A DNA stretch of 22,770 bases. Source: UBA12078 sp964556955 (GTDB taxonomy: Bacteria > Patescibacteriota > Dojkabacteria > SC72). The notes under the pieces were generated by a model that searched no databases, was not told the DNA's origin, and worked only from the letters and a program-made list of their open reading frames with translations. The position numbers and the translations under genes were made by a program. Positions 6,616 to 14,690 of the stretch are shown piece by piece. The stretch is from contig CAZKXP010000006.1 of the NCBI GenBank assembly GCA_964556955.1, positions 1 to 22,770 of the forward strand, given 5' to 3'. Within the stretch, counting starts at the first letter, position 1. The number at the start of each line of letters is the position of its first letter.

Positions 6616-7776
6616 TTAAATCCCTGATTTCTCGAAAATCTCTTGCCACTTCTTTTTCGTAGGAACATTTGTCGGAGTTGGAAGCAACCCATCCTCTACC
6701 CATTCACACTGCTCAAAAGTAATCTTCCCCGCATAGAGTTGATTATATAACCTTGGATTACTCTCCAATTTTGTCTTGACCTTTCTGAAACCTCTAAAAT
6801 ATGCAATATCCTTGGAATATATCCCTCTATCACTCGTATCTCCCATTCCTCGCTTAATCCTAAAGGTTATATCGAACGCAGAATACTTAGGAACAGCACC
6901 CAAAAGAACATTGTAAAGTTCTCTAAAGCTTAGATTCTCCCCTAGATATATACCCCAAGCCATAGCCGCCTTCTTCTTCAACCATTTTTCTGTAAGAAGG
7001 CCCATATTACTTTCGTTCCATGTAGCTAAGCCCTCCTCAATATCCAAATATTCTGGAAGATTGGCATTACTCAGAGCATCTATACCACTCTTCAGCCCAT
7101 TAAAAGCTCTCAGCGCATGGGTACCAACCTCGTGCACCAAAGTTTTCCTAAGCTTAAACTTGCTTCTCTCTATCTTGGAATCTACAAGCACCTCCTTCTT
7201 TTTTACCCCTATCTTAACACCATTCTTAGCAATATTTATGGAATCATTTACAGACCAACCATCTAAACCCAGCTCCTTGAAGGTAATATCAAAAACTCGT
7301 ACAATCTCATCATGTCCCAACATCTCCCCTCTGACAATATTCCTTTCCTTTATTACATTGTATGCATCCATCTTGCCTCTTAAAACTCTCGCTGCATTCC
7401 TAAAAAGCTTCTCACTAGGAACACCATATCTATTCATTGCAATATCTGTTACAGCCTCATTATCACCAACTGCATACATAAGGTCATTGGCCTCTCGTTT
7501 GGAATCAATGAGATGCATATAGAAGTCGGATATACGAGGATCTACATCTACAATCTCCTTAACCTTAGAAAGCTTTTTTAGGATCTCTGCATTCTTGTTA
7601 TCTACAATCCTATACTCAAACACAGGATTATATTTATCACTATCAAAAAATTTCTTCTTCTCAGACTCTAGATTAGTAGGTGTAAAAACCAACGCAGTAG
7701 GAAGCCTAAGACTACTCAAAAGAGATGTAACCTCTGCAAGACTCAATGCTTGTTTTTTATTAAAAAATAGACCCAT
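6616..7776 (-). CDS. DUF1704 / MATCAP-like metallopeptidase (QEGLA-motif family)
   Basis: The protein has 386 residues with the hallmarks of the DUF1704 (PF08014) family. LRKTLVHEVGTHALRAFNG (209-227) contains the HExxxH zinc motif with His215, Glu216 and His220, and LDIEEGLATWNE (244-255) is the EEGLA motif that supplies the third zinc ligand. RIKRGMGDTSDRGIYSKDIA (306-325) and YFRG match the family's conserved C-terminal part. Eukaryotic members (MATCAP) are carboxypeptidases that remove the C-terminal Tyr of tubulin; bacterial members are uncharacterised and often sit near ATP-grasp or amidoligase genes. The zinc ligands are all present, so it is probably active. No signal peptide is seen, so it is predicted cytoplasmic. 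It follows mreB by 32 nt on the same strand, but has a TATAAT 6 nt before its ATG. It converges with the ligase cluster, and a role in trimming the ligase product is inference. Confidence 0.85.
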   Translation of the reverse strand: MGLFFNKKQALSLAEVTSLLSSLRLPTALVFTPTNLESEKKKFFDSDKYNPVFEYRIVDNKNAEILKKLSKVKEIVDVDPRISDFYMHLIDSKREANDLMYAVGDNEAVTDIAMNRYGVPSEKLFRNAARVLRGKMDAYNVIKERNIVRGEMLGHDEIVRVFDITFKELGLDGWSVNDSINIAKNGVKIGVKKKEVLVDSKIERSKFKLRKTLVHEVGTHALRAFNGLKSGIDALSNANLPEYLDIEEGLATWNESNMGLLTEKWLKKKAAMAWGIYLGENLSFRELYNVLLGAVPKYSAFDITFRIKRGMGDTSDRGIYSKDIAYFRGFRKVKTKLESNPRLYNQLYAGKITFEQCEWVEDGLLPTPTNVPTKKKWQEIFEKSGI

Positions 7777-7782
7777 GAGATT

Positions 7783-7788
7783 ATTATA
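7783..7788 (-). promoter_or_regulatory. -10 box of the DUF1704 gene (leaderless)
   Basis: A perfect TATAAT on the minus strand lies in the mreB-DUF1704 gap, with exactly 6 nt before the ATG at 7776. That spacing predicts transcription starting at the start codon. The -35 position (TAGTTT) is poor. Confidence 0.45.
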
Positions 7789-7808
7789 TATGTTGGAAGA
7801 GATAAAAA

Positions 7809-8828
7809 CTATCTCCTGAAATCTTTGTTAAAAGAGAACTTTCTCTCTCCAGATTCTATGAGATCCAAAGCAATACCCGTGCCTTTAACTACACAAAAGA
7901 GAGGATCATCCGCAACATGAGATGGAACACCAGTAGCTCTTGAGAACAGCTTGTCTAAGTTTCTAAGTAATGCTGTACCACCGCTCATAACCATACCACG
8001 ATCAATTATATCTGCAGATAGCTCAGGAGGTGTTTTTTCCAATACCGCCTGTATACTTTTTATTATATTTCTAAGGGGCCACTCTACAGCCTTCGCTATA
8101 TCATTTGAGTCAACAATTATGGATTTAGGCATACCTGCTCCTACATCTCTACCCCTCACCTCCATCTCTCTGGGATCCTTTACCTCCAAAGCACTCCCTA
8201 TCTTAATCTTAATTTTTTCAGCGGTCTGTTCGCCTATCAATATACCCTTCCTCTTTCTCATATATGAGATTATGGCATCGTTTATGGCATCTCCAGCAAT
8301 TCTCAAGGATTCATATTCCACCACACCATCAAGAGAGATTACAGCTACTTCTGTAGTTCCTCCGCCCATATTTATGATCATGTTTCCAGAAGATGTCTGT
8401 ATTGGCATCTCTGCCCCCAACGCAGCAAGTAAAGGTTCTGGTAATAGCGTGACATTCTTTGCACCTACTGCGTTAGCAGCCTTCAATACCGCCCTTTCTT
8501 CTACCGAGGTAATACCTGCTGGTACACTTATCACTACATCCGGTTTGAAAAACCTTGCTTTGCCAAGCGCTTTATCAAAAAAATATTTAAGCAAAGCCTC
8601 TGTAACACGAGAGTCGGCAATGACTCCATTACGAAGTGGTCTTTTAGCAACAATATTTTCAGGAGTCTTCCCAATCATCTCCTTCGCTTCAGACCCTACA
8701 GCTATTACTGTGAAGTTATTAACATCTATTGCGACAACAGTTGGTTCAACAAAGACAATACCTTCCCCTTGAACAAACACTACGGAATTTGCTGTACCTA
8801 GGTCTATACCTAATTTCTTTACAAACAT
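7809..8828 (-). CDS. mreB: Rod-shape-determining protein MreB (actin homologue)
   Basis: Starting at the ATG at 8828, the protein has 339 residues, the usual MreB length. An upstream TTG at 8843 in frame adds five residues and is less likely. MreB polymerises on the inner membrane and guides the elongation machinery. KKLGIDLGTANS (4-15) is phosphate loop 1, NMGGGTTEVAVIS (153-165) phosphate loop 2, RGMVMSGGTALLRNLD (277-292) the adenosine motif, and PPELSADI (267-274) is typical MreB. One oddity is that the Asp that normally opens phosphate loop 2 (DIGGGTT) is Asn153, and the preceding EEP motif reads PEP (130-132). These positions take part in Mg2+ and water handling in the actin fold, so ATP hydrolysis may be slowed. 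The gene follows trpS by 23 nt and is probably co-transcribed with it. mreC and mreD are not in the window. Confidence 0.95.
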   Translation of the reverse strand: MFVKKLGIDLGTANSVVFVQGEGIVFVEPTVVAIDVNNFTVIAVGSEAKEMIGKTPENIVAKRPLRNGVIADSRVTEALLKYFFDKALGKARFFKPDVVISVPAGITSVEERAVLKAANAVGAKNVTLLPEPLLAALGAEMPIQTSSGNMIINMGGGTTEVAVISLDGVVEYESLRIAGDAINDAIISYMRKRKGILIGEQTAEKIKIKIGSALEVKDPREMEVRGRDVGAGMPKSIIVDSNDIAKAVEWPLRNIIKSIQAVLEKTPPELSADIIDRGMVMSGGTALLRNLDKLFSRATGVPSHVADDPLFCVVKGTGIALDLIESGERKFSFNKDFRR

Positions 8829-8851
8829 ATTTATATATATCAAACTCGTAA

Positions 8852-9832
8852 TTAAAAACCCATAGCTCCGAGAGCCTTTGATTCTGTTTCATAGGCAATC
8901 TTTCTAGCACGTTCCTCTCCTGATTCCAAAATACCATTTATGTAATCATCCCCTCTCGAATCAATCTCAGCACGTTTCTCCCTAATTGGTTCCAAGAATT
9001 CTTCTACCGCATTAAACAACTTTGTCTTAACCTCTACATCACTTATACTCCCTGACCTATATAATTTCTTCATCTCTTCTACCTCAGTCCTGTTTGTGTT
9101 GAAATAGTCATGATATATAAACACTGGATTTCCTTCTACTGTACCAGGATCTGTTGCATGAATCCTTTTCGGGTCTGTATACATAGACATTATTTTTTTC
9201 TTAACCGTCTCAGTGTCGTCTGTGAAATAGATACCTCCTGTTGATTTGCCACTTTTGCCCTGCCCATCAAGACCTATTACAACATCTCCAATCAAACCTT
9301 TTGGTAAATGGAAAACTTTTCCATACAATGAGTTGAATGTCATGGCCAAGTCATGAGCAATTTCAACATTCGCTTCATTATCTTTACCCACAGGAACAAG
9401 ATCTGCGTTCATAATTAGGATATCCGAAGCCATTAGCACGGGATAACCCATAAGACCGTAAGTAAGTTTATAGCCGAGACCAAGTTTCTCCTTCAGCATG
9501 GGTTGTCTCTCCAAATCTGGCATTTTAACCAACATGGAAAGAATTGTATGCAATCTAAACACTTCTGGGATACGAGACTGTCGATAGAAAGTAATTGCCT
9601 CAGGATCAAGCCCAATGCTTAGGTACGTTTTCATAATACCAAGCGTGTTTTTCTTTATCTCAGATACATTGTCATAATGCGTGGTCAAGGCATGATAATC
9701 CGCAATAAATATAAAGCTGTCATATTCATATTGCCTATCTAACCTGTTTTTCAAGGTACCTACATACGCAGCAATAGGAAAGGTTTCCCCCGTAGCTCTA
9801 TCACCTGTTAGTAATCTTTTCTTGTTTTCCAT
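8852..9832 (-). CDS. trpS: Tryptophanyl-tRNA synthetase with altered HIGH motif
   Basis: The enzyme charges tRNA-Trp with tryptophan. From the ATG at 9832 it has 326 residues; another ATG at 9841 is in frame but abuts a -10 box, so the second is preferred. The family is clear: LLTGDRATG at the N-terminus, FIADYHALTTHYDNVSEI, LMGYPVLMASDILIMNADLV, VPVGKDNEANVEIAHDLAM, GLDGQGKSGKSTGGIYF and MSMYTDPKRIHATDPGTVEG, which match the subfamily with an EGNPVF.YHD segment. The signature loop that should read HIGH before YVG is instead FPIAAYVG, so both histidines are missing. KMSKS is KSGKS, and the DQxxHxE segment reads DNEANVE. The reading frame shows no frameshift there. The protein may be a divergent enzyme or an impaired one backed up by another copy. 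trpS is the first gene of the trpS-mreB unit and is divergent from the PEGA gene. Confidence 0.9.
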   Translation of the reverse strand: MENKKRLLTGDRATGETFPIAAYVGTLKNRLDRQYEYDSFIFIADYHALTTHYDNVSEIKKNTLGIMKTYLSIGLDPEAITFYRQSRIPEVFRLHTILSMLVKMPDLERQPMLKEKLGLGYKLTYGLMGYPVLMASDILIMNADLVPVGKDNEANVEIAHDLAMTFNSLYGKVFHLPKGLIGDVVIGLDGQGKSGKSTGGIYFTDDTETVKKKIMSMYTDPKRIHATDPGTVEGNPVFIYHDYFNTNRTEVEEMKKLYRSGSISDVEVKTKLFNAVEEFLEPIREKRAEIDSRGDDYINGILESGEERARKIAYETESKALGAMGF

Positions 9833-9841
9833 AATAGTCAT

Positions 9842-9847
9842 ATTCTA
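9842..9847 (-). promoter_or_regulatory. Extended -10 box of trpS
   Basis: On the minus strand TGTTAGAAT gives TAGAAT (five of six) with a TGn extension. It ends directly before the first ATG (9841) and 9 nt before the second (9832). This supports the second ATG as start with almost no leader. Confidence 0.4.
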
Positions 9848-9865
9848 ACAACTTCCATACCATTA

Positions 9866-9874
9866 TGCTATACT
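9866..9874 (+). promoter_or_regulatory. Extended -10 box of the PEGA-domain gene (leaderless)
   Basis: TGCTATACT at 9866-9874 is an extended -10 box (TATACT, five of six). The ATG at 9881 begins 6 nt later, so the transcript is predicted to start at the start codon. The -35 region is poor, as is common with extended -10 promoters. Confidence 0.5.
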
Positions 9875-9880
9875 TTTGGA

Positions 9881-11407
9881 ATGACACTCCCGCATAAAGC
9901 GCTAACAAAAGTCGGAACCATCCTCTATCCCATCCTGTATATCGTCTTACTCTTCCTGATAGCTACAGCCATATACCTCTATGCAAATGGTTACAGAGTA
10001 GATATCTTCAAAAAATCACTTGTACAATCAGGTGTGCTTGGGGTAGAAAGCTCCCCTACAGGAGCAGAGATATACATCGATGAGGAACTTCTAGGTAAAA
10101 CACCCAAAAGTACTAGCTTAGAGGTTGGAACATACCATGTAGAACTTAAACTGGAGGGATATCACGACTGGACGAAAGACATAGATATTGTAGAGGGAAA
10201 ATCTACCCCAATATATCCATGGCTCGTTAGAAGAGATCCTACTAGCACAATAAAGTGGACCTCCACGGGGACAATGGATAAATATTGGGTAAGCCCATAC
10301 TACTCCCACATACTAATCCTCACAAAAGAAGAAACAAACTTCAAGCTTTGGGAATACACGCTCAATCCCGCTCTTTGGGACCTCTCTTCTAACCCTTCTG
10401 TCATACTGGAGCTCGATTCAAACCTCATCGATATAACGATGTCCCCTAGTGGCCAACTAGCCCTGTTGAAGATACAAGAAACAAAACCCAGCTACTACAT
10501 AATAGATACCAATACTAAACAAACACTGGACACTCTTGTCCCACTAGACATTACACCTAGCGATTTAACAACAGTAACATGGAGTAATAATAATAAGTAC
10601 CTAATACTAGAATCAACCGAATCCATAACCGCATATGACATAAAACTGGGAACAATAACCACAACATATACTAAAGATCCACTTTTAACATACACCTGGA
10701 CTACAGACGATAGCGAATTTCTGTATATAGTTGAAGATATAACCACAGGTACAACAACCCATACATATCGTCTTAAACAATTACAACTAGATGGTACAAG
10801 TACAAAATACATCATCGAGAACTTCTACTTTAGCCAAGCAGATGAATACATCAACCAATACAGGCAAAGTGGTTTTGCATCCGTAGAGTTCGCCTCATCG
10901 CCAGAAAGCACTCTCTCTGCAGGAGCAGTAGACTTCATTGAGGTGAACCAAAAAGCACAAGGTATGTATATCAGAACTACATTAGCAACATATTGGTATA
11001 ACATGGAGAGCCAGAAATTCCTCATGATATCAGCATTCCCTGCATCACTAATAGCATTTAATCCAAATAGTCGAGAACTTCTCTTCCAAGACAGCGACCA
11101 GATTGGATTGTTTACATTTGATAAAACGGATGGAGATCATACCACGAATATCGGTACAAAAATGGTAAAAAATATAACAGATATTACAAAGGTACAAGGA
11201 CTTCGCTGGTTAGCAACTACCTACAACATCGTATATTCGGAGGGAGGAAATATTTACATTGCTGATCGCGATGGCGCAAACAGATGCTTAGCTGTTGAAT
11301 CCTCTTCATTAATAACACTACTCGTCCGTGACTCACAAGGTGTAATCGTAGCTTTTTCTTCAGACGAACAGAACAGAATATTGGTAACAGAATATGATAT
11401 TCATTAA
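9881..11407 (+). CDS. Membrane-anchored PEGA-domain / beta-propeller protein
   Basis: The protein has 508 residues. One strongly hydrophobic segment (about residues 11-34) after a short Lys-containing N-terminus acts as an uncleaved anchor, placing the rest outside the cytoplasm. A PEGA domain follows at about 51-117: VESSPTGAEIYIDEELLGKT with the later LEVGTYHVELKLEGY is the family pattern. PEGA domains are surface beta-sheet modules. Residues about 120-508 contain repeated strands with SPSGQLALL, TWSNNNKYLILES, TWTTDDSEFLYIV and FNPNSRELLFQD, typical of TolB/WD40-like beta-propeller blades, ending in a blade with GGNIYIADRDGANRC. The enzymatic role, if any, is unknown; a cell-envelope binding or sensing role is inference. 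It is divergent from trpS with 39-48 nt between start codons, and its stop lies 1 nt from the end of the convergent tRNA-Arg gene. Confidence 0.85.
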   Translation: MTLPHKALTKVGTILYPILYIVLLFLIATAIYLYANGYRVDIFKKSLVQSGVLGVESSPTGAEIYIDEELLGKTPKSTSLEVGTYHVELKLEGYHDWTKDIDIVEGKSTPIYPWLVRRDPTSTIKWTSTGTMDKYWVSPYYSHILILTKEETNFKLWEYTLNPALWDLSSNPSVILELDSNLIDITMSPSGQLALLKIQETKPSYYIIDTNTKQTLDTLVPLDITPSDLTTVTWSNNNKYLILESTESITAYDIKLGTITTTYTKDPLLTYTWTTDDSEFLYIVEDITTGTTTHTYRLKQLQLDGTSTKYIIENFYFSQADEYINQYRQSGFASVEFASSPESTLSAGAVDFIEVNQKAQGMYIRTTLATYWYNMESQKFLMISAFPASLIAFNPNSRELLFQDSDQIGLFTFDKTDGDHTTNIGTKMVKNITDITKVQGLRWLATTYNIVYSEGGNIYIADRDGANRCLAVESSSLITLLVRDSQGVIVAFSSDEQNRILVTEYDIH

Positions 11408-11408
11408 A

Positions 11409-11483
11409 CGCACCTGGCCGGATTCGGACCGACAACCTACGCGTTAGGAGTGCGTTGCTCTATCCAGATTGAGCTACAGGTGC
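11409..11483 (-). tRNA. tRNA-Arg(CCU)
   Basis: The 75-nt minus-strand sequence folds as a cloverleaf. The acceptor is GCACCTG/CAGGTGC with discriminator G; the D arm is GCTC/GAGC; the anticodon loop is CTCCTAA, giving anticodon CCU for codon AGG; the T arm is GTCGG/CCGGC. No CCA is encoded. Two features are unusual: an A-C mismatch closes the anticodon loop (31-39), and the T loop is TCCGAAT, with C instead of the nearly universal U55. The stems are otherwise intact, so it is probably functional. Confidence 0.9.
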
Positions 11484-11499
11484 ATACTTTCCAAGCATA

Positions 11500-11528
11500 A
11501 GTATAGCGCAATACGCTTCGCATATCCA
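11500..11528 (-). promoter_or_regulatory. Promoter of tRNA-Arg(CCU)
   Basis: On the minus strand TGGATA (11523-11528, four of six) and TATACT (11500-11505, five of six) are 17 bp apart. The -10 ends 16 nt before the mature tRNA 5' end, leaving a short precursor leader of about 10 nt. Confidence 0.45.
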
Positions 11529-11609
11529 GAAAGCCTATCCCAATAAGTACTATATGGGTATTTTACCGTATTTTCACTTTTCTATAGGGTTAGGTTTTTC
11601 TATATTACA

Positions 11610-11618
11610 TGGTATAAT
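11610..11618 (+). promoter_or_regulatory. Extended -10 box of uvrA
   Basis: TGGTATAAT at 11610-11618 is a perfect extended -10 box. The ATG chosen for uvrA at 11629 follows 10 nt after it, predicting a leader of only a few bases. It lies downstream of an in-frame ATG at 11554, which argues against that earlier start. Confidence 0.5.
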
Positions 11619-11628
11619 CAAGGTTGCT

Positions 11629-14472
11629 ATGAAGCAGGAATATCTAAAAATTAGAGGCGCAAGGGAAAACAATCTGAAGAATATTTCTCTTGATATACCG
11701 AAAAACAAGCTAGTCGTCATAACAGGAGTATCCGGCAGTGGGAAATCTTCCTTAGCTTTTGATACGTTGTACGCAGAAGGTCAAAGAAGATATGTAGAAT
11801 CCCTCTCCTCATATGCCAGGCAATTCCTAGGAGTTATGAAAAAACCCGATGTAGATTCCATTGAAGGACTCTCACCTGCTATATCCATCGACCAGAAAAC
11901 CGCAGGATCCAATCCAAGATCGACAGTAGGCACAATAACAGAGATCTATAGTTATCTCCGCCTACTCTATGGGAATATAGGAATTGCTCACTGTCCCAGT
12001 TGTCATGTACCTGTTGAAGGACAAACCATACAAGAAATATCAAAAAAGATACTCACCCACCTTAAAGGTTCCACAAAGAAGTTTCAAATCGTTTCACCAT
12101 TGATAAAAAACCGTAAGGGAGAGTTTTCTTCTTTGTTCGAGAAATTGCTTACTCGAGGATTCCTCCGAATCATTGTCGATGGCAATACATATATGCTTGA
12201 TGATATCGAGAATATCAAACTTAATGAATACGAGAAGCATGATATCGATTTGGTAATTGATAGGCTAGATGGCAAAGATATAGATCAGAAACGTCTCACA
12301 GATGCCGTAGAGCTTGCTACAACACAATCTAAGGGAGAAGTTAAAGTTGTAATTGAAGGCGAAGAGCCCCTATTCTTCTCAGAAAACAATACCTGTCCTA
12401 CCTGTGGTATCTCATACCCCAAAATATCCCCTGCCAGTTTTTCATTTAATGCACCAGAGGGAGCATGTTCAACATGCGCAGGGCTAGGTATCATAAAAGA
12501 ACTTGATACTAACCTACTCTATAACCCAAATCTCACAATATCAGAAGGTGGAATCTTCCCATGGAGTAACAGGACAAGCAAAGATACCTGGACCGCGAAA
12601 ATCTTAGAAAGCGTAGCAAAAGAACACAATTTCAACCTTAAAACCCCCATAAAAGATTATCCTCAAGATATCTTTGAACTAATCTTTTATGGCAAAGGCT
12701 CAAAAGAAACATACCTCATCGAATACACCAACAGATTTGGTAGAACTAGAACATATGAGACTCCATACGAAGGTGTTGTTAATGAGATGAATAGAAGATA
12801 CAAAGAAACAACATCTGAATACGCAAGATCAGAGACTGAAAAGTATATGATCGAAAGAAAATGCGATGTTTGTAACGGAAAAAGATTAAAACCATATTCA
12901 TTATCAGTAACAATTCATGACAAGAATATTGATGATATCACTAATATGCCTATAAATGAGCTTATCATCTTCTTCAATGATTTAGAGATCAAAGGAAACA
13001 AAGCGGAGATTGCCAAACCAATTGTAAAAGAAATTCTTTCTAGATTGACTTTCCTCGTAAATGTTGGATTAGACTATCTAACGCTTTCAAGGAAAGCTAC
13101 AACCCTTTCTGGTGGGGAATCACAAAGAATCAGGTTAGCTTCTCAGATAGGTACAGGTTTGACCGGCGTACTGTATGTTTTAGATGAGCCTTCCATAGGT
13201 TTACACCAAAGAGATGTATCAAAACTTATCAAATCGCTTGAAAATCTCCGTGATACCGGCAATTCTGTGATAGTAGTAGAACATGACGAAGAAACTATAA
13301 GACATGCCGACTGGATAGTGGATATTGGCCCTAAAGCAGGTAAACATGGCGGAGATATAGTAGCACAAGGGACATTCGAAAATATCAAGCATTCAGATTC
13401 GCTAACTGCCAAGTACTTAAACAAATCGTACAAGGTCGGCCACAAAGTAGAAACCGCTACAAAAAATACAGCTGCCGATCTTCTTATTATGGAGGACCTC
13501 ACGACCCACAACTTAAAGAATATAAATTTGAAAATTCCTCTAAATCAATTTATTTGTGTAACTGGTGTTTCTGGCAGTGGTAAGTCATCATTGATAAATG
13601 ACACGCTCTATCCTGTACTGATGAATAAAGTTATGCATTCAAAATATCCCGAGGGAGAATACAAAACCATCGAGGGAGTGGAGAAAATTAATCAGATCAT
13701 TGACATCGACCAATCGCCTATAGGTCGAACACCAAGATCAAATCCCGCCACTTACACAGGAGTATTCACTGCAATCCGTGAACTCTTTGCATCCACTAAT
13801 GAAGCCAAAGCCAGAGGCTATGGTCCAAATAGATTTAGTTTCAATGTTAAAGGCGGGAGATGCGAGAAATGTCAGGGTGATGGACAGATAAAGGTAGAAA
13901 TGCAGTTTTTACCAGATATGTACATTACATGCGATACATGTAATGGATTAAGATATAACGAAGAGGCTCTACAGATTGATTACAAAGGTAAAAATATTGC
14001 AGAAGTACTGAATATGACAGTAGAAGAAGCAGTTGAGTTCTTCAAAAATATCCCGTCAATAAAGCGAAAATTAGAAGTATTGAACGAAGTAGGACTTGGA
14101 TATATTCAGCTTGGTCAATCAGCACTAACCCTATCCGGTGGAGAATCACAAAGAATAAAACTATCCAAGGAACTATCAAAAATGTCTCGTGGCCACACAT
14201 TATACATACTTGATGAGCCAACCACAGGACTTCATTACCATGATATTGATAAGTTACTAACATTACTAAAGGGATTGGTTACTAAGGGTAATACTGTAAT
14301 TTGTGTGGAACATAACTTGGATGTTGTGAAATTTGCAGATTGGATTGTGGATCTTGGTCCAGATGGTGGAGACAAGGGCGGTTACATAGTTGCAGAGGGT
14401 ACAGTGCAGGATGTCATGAAGAATTCTAAGAGTTGGACCGGGAAATATCTAAAAAAATACCTAATGGATTAG
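11629..14472 (+). CDS. uvrA: UvrABC excinuclease subunit A
   Basis: UvrA is the damage-recognition ATPase of nucleotide excision repair; it dimerises and loads UvrB. From the ATG at 11629 the protein has 947 residues, the normal length. The first residues KIRGARENNLKNISLDIPK are the canonical N-terminus, so the 25 extra residues from the ATG at 11554 are rejected. Walker A motifs are TGVSGSGKSSLAFDTLYAE (N-terminal half) and GVSGSGKSSLINDTL (C-terminal half). ABC signatures LSGGESQRIRLASQIGTGL and LSGGESQRIKLSKELSKMS are followed by Walker B segments LDEPSIGLHQRD and LDEPTTGLHYHD. Zinc modules appear as CPTCG...CSTC in the first half and CEKCQGDG...CDTCNG in the second, with CDVCNGKRLKP between. 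All catalytic elements are intact. uvrB and uvrC are not in the window. It is divergent from tRNA-Arg(CCU), and 218 nt without a convincing gene follow. Confidence 0.97.
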   Translation: MKQEYLKIRGARENNLKNISLDIPKNKLVVITGVSGSGKSSLAFDTLYAEGQRRYVESLSSYARQFLGVMKKPDVDSIEGLSPAISIDQKTAGSNPRSTVGTITEIYSYLRLLYGNIGIAHCPSCHVPVEGQTIQEISKKILTHLKGSTKKFQIVSPLIKNRKGEFSSLFEKLLTRGFLRIIVDGNTYMLDDIENIKLNEYEKHDIDLVIDRLDGKDIDQKRLTDAVELATTQSKGEVKVVIEGEEPLFFSENNTCPTCGISYPKISPASFSFNAPEGACSTCAGLGIIKELDTNLLYNPNLTISEGGIFPWSNRTSKDTWTAKILESVAKEHNFNLKTPIKDYPQDIFELIFYGKGSKETYLIEYTNRFGRTRTYETPYEGVVNEMNRRYKETTSEYARSETEKYMIERKCDVCNGKRLKPYSLSVTIHDKNIDDITNMPINELIIFFNDLEIKGNKAEIAKPIVKEILSRLTFLVNVGLDYLTLSRKATTLSGGESQRIRLASQIGTGLTGVLYVLDEPSIGLHQRDVSKLIKSLENLRDTGNSVIVVEHDEETIRHADWIVDIGPKAGKHGGDIVAQGTFENIKHSDSLTAKYLNKSYKVGHKVETATKNTAADLLIMEDLTTHNLKNINLKIPLNQFICVTGVSGSGKSSLINDTLYPVLMNKVMHSKYPEGEYKTIEGVEKINQIIDIDQSPIGRTPRSNPATYTGVFTAIRELFASTNEAKARGYGPNRFSFNVKGGRCEKCQGDGQIKVEMQFLPDMYITCDTCNGLRYNEEALQIDYKGKNIAEVLNMTVEEAVEFFKNIPSIKRKLEVLNEVGLGYIQLGQSALTLSGGESQRIKLSKELSKMSRGHTLYILDEPTTGLHYHDIDKLLTLLKGLVTKGNTVICVEHNLDVVKFADWIVDLGPDGGDKGGYIVAEGTVQDVMKNSKSWTGKYLKKYLMD

Positions 14473-14690
14473 AGATTGGTGAAACTTCAACCACTTTAAG
14501 TGCCTCGCACACCATTTACTCCTCAGATCTCCCAAGTATAAAATTTGAGTTCGATACACAAAAAACCTTGTGCCACAGGAGAAGTCACCTGGCAACATGA
14601 AGACTAAGACAGTTTATGACAATAGCCAAAGAATATTGAATTTGGACATTTCTCACCCTATAGAAAATTCACTCTTTCATCTCGTTTCAC

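Noticed and set aside
7951..8772. A long 273-codon ORF on the + strand opposite mreB.
   Set aside because: It is the antisense shadow of mreB; composition is Ser/Thr/Pro-rich as expected from reversed coding sequence, and there are no known motifs.
8829..8843. TTG start for mreB five codons upstream.
   Set aside because: The ATG at 8828 gives the usual MreB N-terminus (MFVKKLGIDLGT), and no ribosome binding site supports the TTG.
11554..11628. A longer uvrA start adding 25 residues.
   Set aside because: UvrA proteins begin at the KIRGARENNLKNI segment, and an extended -10 box lies between the two ATGs.
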